From NCBI GenBank assembly GCA_910592205.1, contig CAJVPJ010000123.1, positions 1 to 42,543 on the forward strand: DNA of 42,543 bases, given 5' to 3'. The notes beneath the pieces are model-generated. The model was not told the origin of the DNA. It ran no database searches and saw only the letters and a program-made list of their open reading frames with translations. Of this stretch, positions 35,663 to 42,543 are shown piece by piece (within the stretch, counting starts at the first letter, position 1; each line of letters begins with the position of its first letter). Both the position numbers and the translations under genes were made by a program. This DNA is from Paraglomus occultum (taxonomy: Eukaryota > Glomeromycota > Glomeromycetes > Paraglomerales > Paraglomeraceae).

Positions 35663-36208
35663 ATGTCTTTATATTACCAAACATTATTTGCAATGAAGAC
35701 GGCAATTTTAACGGCGGTAGATGGGCAATCTTATAATTGGTTACCAGACAAAACTTTTGACGAAATTCAGAGGGGGTTTGGCAAAATTCTCGACTTGACT
35801 AATGACAAACTCGGGCGGCTACGCCTCACCGTGACAATGTCGATGCTTAGTGATGAGGCCACCGATAAGGCCTACAAAAAACTCGAAAACTCCTACGAAA
35901 TTACGGTTAAATTTGTTTCGGGTTATTTTACGCCTAAACGTATTGGGATAATTGTTGCTATTGTTGTTCTGATCTGTCTTCCACGTGTGCTTCATATAAT
36001 CATTCGTATGTTAGGCTATACCGCTGGAGGAATAGTTAAAGGTAGTATAGCCGCTTATCATATGTCTCTTTATGGTGGGAAAATAGTTTCCGGTAGTCTA
36101 GTTTCTATTTTACAGAGTATTGGTGAACTAGGAGTTGATGGGTTGCAAGGCATGTTTAGGCTTTCATTCATGGCTATTGGTTCGTTTATACGTCTTATTT
36201 TAGGATAG
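35663..36208 (+). CDS. IFI6/IFI27-like (ISG12-type) membrane protein
   Basis: Intronless ATG-initiated frame of 181 aa. Residues 1-90 are soluble-looking, with no family I recognise. A hydrophobic segment at about 94-115 (IGIIVAIVVLICL) is followed by a Gly/Ala/Ser-rich domain at about 117-180: LGYTAGGIVKGSIAAYHMSL, then GGKIVSGSLVSILQSIGELG and a hydrophobic end. This is the pattern of the Ifi-6-16/ISG12 family (LGFTA-GI, GSIAA, GG-VA-GSLVA-LQS-GA). Vertebrate members sit in mitochondrial or ER membranes and influence apoptosis and antiviral responses; a function in fungi is unknown. The domain lacks one glycine-rich run between the two blocks (SLYGG in place of AAIANGGG), so it is a diverged member. 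Stop TAG at 36206. Confidence 0.75.
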   Translation: MSLYYQTLFAMKTAILTAVDGQSYNWLPDKTFDEIQRGFGKILDLTNDKLGRLRLTVTMSMLSDEATDKAYKKLENSYEITVKFVSGYFTPKRIGIIVAIVVLICLPRVLHIIIRMLGYTAGGIVKGSIAAYHMSLYGGKIVSGSLVSILQSIGELGVDGLQGMFRLSFMAIGSFIRLILG

Positions 36209-36485
36209 ATTACTATATTATAGTCGCGAGAAACTATTATTATATTACTGAGTGGGAGAATGACAAATTAATCCAACATATTGGATATAATGTTTTAACT
36301 TACATTAACTTTATATATTAGCGACATATACTTTGTAACGAATTACTAGGCATTTGAAAAGATAAAGCTGCAATTAAAATTTTGTGCATATGCTGTTACA
36401 ACTTTACATTCAACGTTAACATAGACTAAATATGTACGTTTGTACAATTTATGATCCTTGATTCAAACTGTAAATGGTTTTTTTT

Positions 36486-37780
36486 GGCTGTTGTAATAAT
36501 TATCGTTAAAACTACCTCATTCTTCAAAGTACTCTCCATTAAACTCATACAACGTTCTAGCCGACTTTGGAAAGAGTTTTCATAGTCCTCTTTTTGGATA
36601 TCTTCAACAACTGCCTAAACAGTCCTTGCCAAATTTTCGACCTTTCCCTCTATTCTTTCTATATTTGAAAAAATAAGAAAAAATTACAAAGAGCAAGGTC
36701 TGGACCGTATGGTAAAAGTTTCACTCGCTCGAAGATATTCCGTTACGATTCTTGCCTTATGTGCTGCACCATTATCGTGATGAAGCTGACGTCACGAACA
36801 GTCGTTTTTTCAAAAACTTTTGGTAGTATCTCTTTGGCATAAAGGTTAGCGTCAATATTAACTGTTTGTCCTTTTGGAACCACAAATCGTGTAACTCCGT
36901 CTACAGAAAAAAAAATATGCAAATTATTTTTTTTTTTGAATTTTGAGCCGTCTTCACTATTTGTGGCCTATTCTCATCCTTTTCTAGCCATAACTTGTTC
37001 GCTTCCTCATTCGGAATAGTAAAGAAATATATCTATGTTTCATTACCAGTAATAATGTTTTGGTACCCTCCGTCTAAAAGTTTTAGTAGTAGTAGTAGTT
37101 GCTTGGAAAGTTCGACACGATTTCGTTTATGTTCCTCTGAAAGCCTATGAGGAATCCATTTTGCACAGAGTTTGTGGGAGATTCAGCTCTTCATGCAAAC
37201 GTAAGAAATTTTTTTGCGGGAAATACCGACTTCGTTAGTTAATTCCTTAATAAAAGTATGCGGCTTATTGCTAAAAAGATCCTCGACTCTGGCAATTTTT
37301 TCTGACGTCACTGCTTCGTGAGGACGTCCAGAACGAGCCTTGTCTTTAATTTCTTCTTTCCCGCCTTTGAATGTAGCAATTCAGCGTCTGATTGTGCTGA
37401 TAGGCAATGCCTGTTCCCCTTCTACGGTCACAAACTCTTTATGGATTTGACTTGCATTTCTGCCATTTTCCAGAAGCAAAAATAAACTACCGTTGATTTT
37501 TACGGCTCATTTTCTCCAGTTGTTTTACTATGCTTCGCAAAAAATTTATTTTCTCGACAATGAGATAATGGATTTGCTTCCACTACTTTCTCATTTGAAA
37601 GCATGCGCATTTGATAATTATTCCCAACTTTAGTTAAACTAACGCAATCTCGAGTTAGCGAGTCACACGCAAAACTTTTCAGCCCTCCACGTATTTCACA
37701 CGTTTCCATTGGAAGCTATGCACGATTATATATACTACACTATGCTTGCAATTTATTGAAACGCAACTGTTGTAACAGCC
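36486..37780 (-). mobile_element. Dead mariner element with both terminal inverted repeats
   Basis: Ends at 36486-36505 (ggctgttgtaataattatcg) and 37762-37780 (reverse complement ggctgttacaacagttgcg) are inverted repeats differing mostly by transitions; the 1295-bp length is normal for mariner. Inside, the minus strand has a transposase relic with many stops and frameshifts: an IRR-helix segment followed by FKGGKEEIKDKARSGRPHE; CAKWIPHRLSEEHKRNRVEL; GNET-stop at 37047-37033 (first catalytic Asp changed to Asn); HHDNGAAHKARIVTEYLR at about 36784-36730 (second Asp kept); and YGPDLALCNFF at about 36711-36680 (third Asp changed to Asn). A TA target duplication is not clear. Confidence 0.85.
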
Positions 37781-40071
37781 GCTTCGCTCTCTCAAACACG
37801 CTCTGTCACCCAGCAAACATGAGATTTATCAAACGTTACTGCTTAATAACCCCGTTTTAATGAACATCACCATACCGAATGTCTTGTTATACCGAATCGT
37901 GGATGAGTTTGATTGTACTTTTTCTCCCAATTCTTAAATTGGCAATCATTTCTTTACGACTAAATTTCGAGAACAAATTGAACAGGGTTTAGTAGTTCTT
38001 TGCTCGTAAAATCGGCGGCGCAAAGGCCAGTCAAATAAGATTTTTCCCCGGTCAATCAATTGCTCGCGGAAATTAAAATTTGAAAGCCTGGGGCTAGCTT
38101 TTAGACGGCGGGTAAGAGGTCTTGGGTAAGTATACTGTCATTATTATATTTTTGCTATATTATAAACTAACTCTATATTTTTCTTCTCCTTTTTTATCTT
38201 TCCTGACGGGTTTGCTGGGTGATCGAATCCAACGGGACACGTGGGGTTGGTTTGAGGGACAGTTCAGTGATTACTTGGTTTCTTGTAAAGAATCTGTCTC
38301 TGAAGTCAGTTAGGGATAAAAGGTAATTTTGCTGCTTAATCAAACCAAAACTACCATCACACTTGAATTCAGTATGTCCAGGTATCATGAAATTTAATTC
38401 AATACTTTCATAGTAGCCACAAACTATTAAATACAGGGTAAAATCAAATTATGGCATTATTTTTGTTCTGTCCTCCTGCAATATTACAGGTAATCTTTAA
38501 ATGCTTTTCACATTTATTTAATTTCCATCGAATACCATGCTCAGGGTACCATTAAACCTTTGCTGATAATTTTATCTTCAAGAACAATAATTAACTTGTT
38601 TGTGAGAAACTGATTTATCTTGAATACCAAATAAATGCACTTTATGCGGACCGATTTGAATGGGGCACATGAATCTTTTGTGTATCATAACCGTAATGAG
38701 CAATAGCATCAATGCTACAATAATCAACTTTACCTGCTGTTACAATGTAATTATTATCTACCAATTTTCTCTGTTGTTTTGCCAATTTCATATTTTTGTT
38801 GGTAATAATTTCTCTCTAATCTATAGTTTAAATGTTCTTTGTACCTTTTTAGTAAAATTTTCACTTCCGAACATTATACTGTGAGCCATTCTGGAAATGT
38901 TGGCATCTGTCATATAAATCTATTTTTAGACTCATATAAGGCCTTAATCGGTGCCATAACTTAAACTTGTGAAATGCATCATATTTGAACAATTTTAATG
39001 TACTATTATTTTTGAGGCCTACAATAAATTTGCAATAGACTGACTTGTAATTTGTTTCGGCTGGCAAAAGTGTAAATGATTGAGTAATGTAATTGACATT
39101 CTACCAGGACTTGGTAATCCATGAATTTCAACATAATAGTAGGTTGATCTCGTAATGTCAATGAAATAAATTTAAACCGACATACGACATCTGTAGTTAC
39201 CAAATTTCTGTAAAGCGCAGAATTACAGTACGTATTATATATCATCGATAAATGGTAATACTTGACGCATGCTAAATTGCCTAGTTTTTATTTAAATCAA
39301 ACTTGTTACAGTTAACATAAATACCAGTCCGGCATCAAGAGCATTATTATGCTTGAAAAAATCGGGCCTCGCCCGAATATGTTTCAGCAAAATTTTGTCA
39401 ATTTAAACTGTGCCTTTAGCAAATGCAGTGAAGGGCGGATTTACAGAATGATGTGTGGATTTATTAATAAATTATGTGATTCCGTAGCGTTGTTAGAATA
39501 ATAAACAAATTTTGATGCGCAATAAATTCGAATCCGATTTGTCAATCTGATTAACCGATCAAACGTCAGAATTTGTTTTGCAAAACTTCCTGGTTTGACG
39601 CAACTATTTGCCGCTTGGAAATTTTACTCACATAATTTATATACATAGCAAAGTTCCAACGAAATATCCGGCAGTAACTGTTTGAGGCTCTGACGATTTA
39701 CAAATAGGAATAATTTGACGCTTTTTTGTAAAATTTAATTCAAACTTTGACGTGCCATACTATACGGATTTTAACACACTACAACAATCTCGAACAGCTG
39801 TTTTTAGAACAAGACAGATTTCAACCAAGCATTATTTAAAACATTATTAATTAGCCACAGATAATACAAACTTGTATAACTCACAAGTTGCCAATACTTT
39901 TGCCAAGAGTAGAGACCAAAGATTATTTTCTCTAGTTTGTGTATATAAGTACTGATTTCCTACAGCTAATTGAGAATGGCAACTCGCAAAAATTTTATAA
40001 CTACAGTAAAACAAAAAAATTGAATTGACATACAAATATAAATTGATAGTAAATTGTAACTTTCTAATAAA
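37781..40071. other. Long gene-poor stretch, nothing recognised
   Basis: About 2.3 kb of AT-rich sequence. Open frames on both strands (38122-38388, 38660-39245 and 39847-40035) are short, mutually overlapping, and lack recognisable domains. I see no RNA gene or clear repeat. Confidence 0.55.
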
Positions 40072-40275
40072 ATGTCAAATTATTTTGATAACTTGTTTAC
40101 GGTTAAAATAAAAAGCTTTAATGACTATTTATCGTTAAAAAAAACAGCAAATTTAACAGAGCTGCAGGTAATTTGCTTACGTGTATCAAGAATGTTTGAA
40201 ATTAAAACACTTGTTTCAAAAATTTCAAGCAAGGACGACTATTCGAATCAACGTCATGCTTGGCAATTAATTTAA
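40072..40275 (+). CDS. Small unrecognised ORF
   Basis: An ATG-initiated 67-aa frame, rich in Lys, Asn and Ser, with no recognised domain. A plausible splice donor (cag|gtaatt) lies inside it near 40168. It may be a first exon or a chance frame in AT-rich DNA. Confidence 0.2.
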   Translation: MSNYFDNLFTVKIKSFNDYLSLKKTANLTELQVICLRVSRMFEIKTLVSKISSKDDYSNQRHAWQLI

Positions 40276-40459
40276 AAATATATAGCTATATTGGTTTTTG
40301 ACAGTTCAACTTTTACACGTACTTTGTTAGACTATCTGTGTAAAATTGATTTGGAGTAAAGGTAGTTATAAAACAGAAAAAGAGTGTGTTAAACTTTATT
40401 ATGGCTGAAACTTCGAGGATAAGCTTGTTTCATTATTGGGGCGGAGGGCGCCTTTTTTG

Positions 40460-40711
40460 GCGGGCGGTAAGCGAATTATGGACAAGGAAGGCGTTCCGCC
40501 GGACCAACAAACGCTTATTTTTGCTGGCCAGACACTAGAAGATAATAAAACGCTCGCCGAGTGCGACGTTCAGAACGAGAGTATAATACATTTGATTCTA
40601 CGACTCCGTGGTGACGGATGTATAATTAGCTATCTGCCGTCGAGTGCGTTGGTGCGGAACGAGAACTTATCACCAGGATTTTTGAATTTTAATTTGCTGC
40701 CAGTTTATTAA
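40460..40711 (+). pseudogene. Truncated ubiquitin-like sequence
   Basis: The frame from about 40467 corresponds to ubiquitin residues 29-76: [48 protein letters not shown]. The first two strands and most of the helix (residues 1-28) are missing; upstream there is a GC-rich stretch in another frame and no ATG in the right place except an internal one at 40478. Lys48 is Gln, Lys63 is Asn, Arg42 is Thr, and the terminal Gly-Gly is followed by extra residues with the second Gly replaced by Asp. The tail continues about 25 residues without ubiquitin similarity. An orphan exon of a ubiquitin-like fusion gene is possible, but a broken copy is more likely. Confidence 0.75.
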
Positions 40712-41350
40712 ATTGTAGTTGCTTATTTATTTTTTGCTTCAAGAAGTAGCAGAGCGTAAAGTTAGAAATTAATTGCAATAATACTTTACTGGTCTTTAAT
40801 AATAATTAGCGTATTTTATCAAAGAGAACCTAAGCATTTATCTAAGCATTTGTGGCGCGCTGTGCTGACATAAGCTTTTTTACAAATGTTAAACTAGACA
40901 GCACTTTTTCACATTAATAATAAATTACTCGCTACGACGGGGAAAAAAATAATGAACGTTCTCGCGCGCAACTTCTGACCTCGGTATAAAATTAAGAAAT
41001 TGCCAAATTTAGGGCAGGTGACATGTATTAAAATAAAACGGTCGCATTCTATAGATGCGCTCGTCCATTTCAGCATAACTAACCACTGAAAATGGAAAAA
41101 ACAACAGCAACGATTTACACACACGTCCTGACGAATAGAACAAAATTTAATCGATATTTTAAATAGGAATCGCCTTACATTCCCAAAAATGCTTCTAATA
41201 AACATATCGATCCAATTATTATTTCTGAGTCATGTCATCATATTTAATTATAAAGGTTGGTAAGCCCTTGAATAAAACTCGTAGATTATATTATTCAAAA
41301 CTTTTAGTCACTAAATCAATAAGACAATCGACAAAGTTAATACTGTAACG
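40712..41350. other. Intergenic stretch, nothing recognised
   Basis: AT-rich sequence between the ubiquitin-like fragment and the kinase gene. The minus-strand frame at 40909-41205 has no domain. Confidence 0.55.
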
Positions 41351-42543
41351 TTATGAACAAGTAACAACTGCTTTCGTCGTACCTGCGGCTGAATCTAAAT
41401 TATAACTATTTCTTGGTTTAGGCAAATCTCCTGTAGGTAAAAGTTTACTAGAGTATTTACTCACCTTCTCGAGACGTGACAATGGTTTTACATCGTTATG
41501 ATAGATAATATTCCATGGGTTGTTATCAGAATCGTTTTTTCTAACCTTATTAACAAGCTCGTCAATATGACGCCAAAGCGCCCGCGCATCAGGACGCTTA
41601 TCAGGATCAGCATCGCAACAACGCTCGGCGAGTTTCTTGTATTCCTCTGGTGCAGAATCAGGCATCGATGGTCGTAGTCCGCTCATAATATCGCATACCA
41701 AATATTTATCGAATTGCCTATCTCTAAAAGGTGGTTCACCAGTAGCAACCAAATACATAATGATACCAAAAGAATATACGTCTGATTTCTGAATAAATTT
41801 GTAAGTATGGAAAACTTCCGGTGCAATAAAGGGTAAAACACCTTGAATGGTTGAGTTGGACTCGTGTGAATTCACCGATCGTGAAAGACCAAGATCGCAT
41901 ATCATTGATTCTATCTTATACGTATTGTCATGCATAACAATGTTTCCACCATGCAGATCACAGTGCACTAATCCCGCCCTATGAATATTATCCAGATAGT
42001 TTGCAATACGCTCCAAATGCCGTAATTTATCCAACCACAACAATTTGTTAATATTTTGATCCAAATAAGACAAAAGGCTACCGTTGTTAGCATATTGCAT
42101 AACAATCATGTACTCTTGTGTTTCTGGGTCTTGTGTCACTCCATAAAGGGAAAGGAATTTATATTTACTTGAGGATTTGGCATGATTTTTGAACTATTTA
42201 AATAAAAAATACAGAGTCAGATTAACATCGCTTTAATTAATACTATCAAGTTATTGCTTACCTCTGAAACAAATAATTCCGAAGTCTGATCAACATTATA
42301 TCGTTTTAACACAACAGTTTGTGACATATCCCGTACTTTTGAATACTTATACTTTTTATACTTGGCAGTATAAACTGTTCCGTAACCACCAGCTCCGATC
42401 TCTTTGAGTTCATCAAAGTCGCTATATTGCATGTATTTAACACGTTTGTTGTTGCGTATGAAATTATCCAGTATTGCATACACGTCGTAATAGAAAACTA
42501 AATAATATTCCCGAGTAGATGGCTCCTGAGTGATTCCAATTAT
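41351..42543 (-). CDS. Tyrosine-kinase-like protein kinase, 5' end outside window
   Basis: Two visible exons on the minus strand, 42543-42262 (open to the edge) and 42193-41351, joined in phase by a 68-bp GT-AG intron. The visible 374 aa hold a full kinase domain: glycine loop GAGGYGTVYTAKY, VVLKRY with the ATP-binding Lys, FLSLYGVTQDPETQEYMIVM, catalytic loop HCDLHGGN (Asp for catalysis present; HCD replaces HRD), DLGLS in place of DFG (Asp retained), PFIAPEVF, KSDVYSFGIIMYLVATGEPP and DPDKRPDA. About 65 residues of unrecognised Lys/Ser/Asn-rich tail follow. This subfamily is greatly expanded in arbuscular mycorrhizal fungi. Upstream of the glycine loop the frame reads GITQEPSTREYYLVFYYD, which is itself a kinase N-lobe segment, so the protein may begin with a second, partial kinase domain. 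Likely active as a kinase; substrate unknown. Confidence 0.93.

Noticed and set aside
37500-37709. ATG-initiated minus-strand frame inside the mariner element
   Set aside because: It lies between the inverted repeat and the transposase relic and has no similarity I recognise to a transposase N-terminus; most likely chance.
38122-38388. Opposed open frames on both strands
   Set aside because: Short, overlapping, one lacking any domain and the other a mirror frame; no splice context.
1-42543. tRNA, rRNA or CRISPR features
   Set aside because: I looked for cloverleaf-like A/B boxes, conserved rRNA stretches and regularly spaced direct repeats and saw none that I could support by eye; a dedicated tRNA scan could still find one.

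Overview
This is AT-rich eukaryotic nuclear DNA with intron-dense, protein-coding genes and GT-AG introns mostly 55-350 bp long. The gene set (a division-2 chitin synthase, a Gcn4-type bZIP factor, Sec63, ORC4, eL18), together with a DLG-type tyrosine-kinase-like kinase carrying the HCDLHGGN loop and the VITQDPET/EYM-VMQYANNG style typical of arbuscular mycorrhizal fungi, points to Glomeromycotina (Mucoromycota). The species cannot be fixed from the sequence. Exon joins given below were worked out by hand from splice signals, reading phase and family conservation.

Layout. 1-6.3 kb is repeat-rich: short tandem repeats, a 552-bp fold-back element (1885-2436), an unrecognised multi-exon gene (about 2450-3590) and a 298-bp MITE-like element (3925-4222). 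6.3-9.4 kb is a three-exon chitin synthase (917 aa). 11.0-13.5 kb is a probable Lines (LINS1) homologue. 15.2-17.1 kb is a Gcn4-like bZIP gene whose leader carries upstream ORFs. 19.05-22.2 kb is Sec63 (13 exons, 652 aa). 22.97-24.28 kb is ribosomal protein eL18 on the minus strand, with an exon 1 that contributes only the ATG. 26.0-27.9 kb is ORC4 on the minus strand (9 exons, 431 aa, one intron apparently GC-AG). 28.5-34.9 kb is a 22-exon minus-strand gene for a 1585-aa protein of the very-large-inducible-GTPase (VLIG/GVIN) type with a damaged P-loop. Facing away from it at 35.66-36.21 kb is a single-exon gene whose C-terminal half resembles the interferon-inducible IFI6/IFI27 (ISG12) membrane family. 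36.49-37.78 kb is a dead mariner element with both terminal inverted repeats. 40.4-40.7 kb is a ubiquitin-like fragment lacking the N-terminal half of the fold. The window closes inside a minus-strand protein kinase gene (41.35 kb to the edge).

Housekeeping genes (chitin synthase, Sec63, eL18, ORC4) have canonical catalytic or signature residues and family-typical lengths, so they are probably functional. They form no operon-like unit. The most notable arrangement is the head-to-head pair of a VLIG-like gene and an IFI6/IFI27-like gene, separated by 761 bp. Both families are best known as interferon-induced genes of vertebrates, yet here they sit side by side in what looks like a fungus. The Gcn4-like gene shows an upstream-ORF architecture suggestive of translational control by amino-acid starvation.
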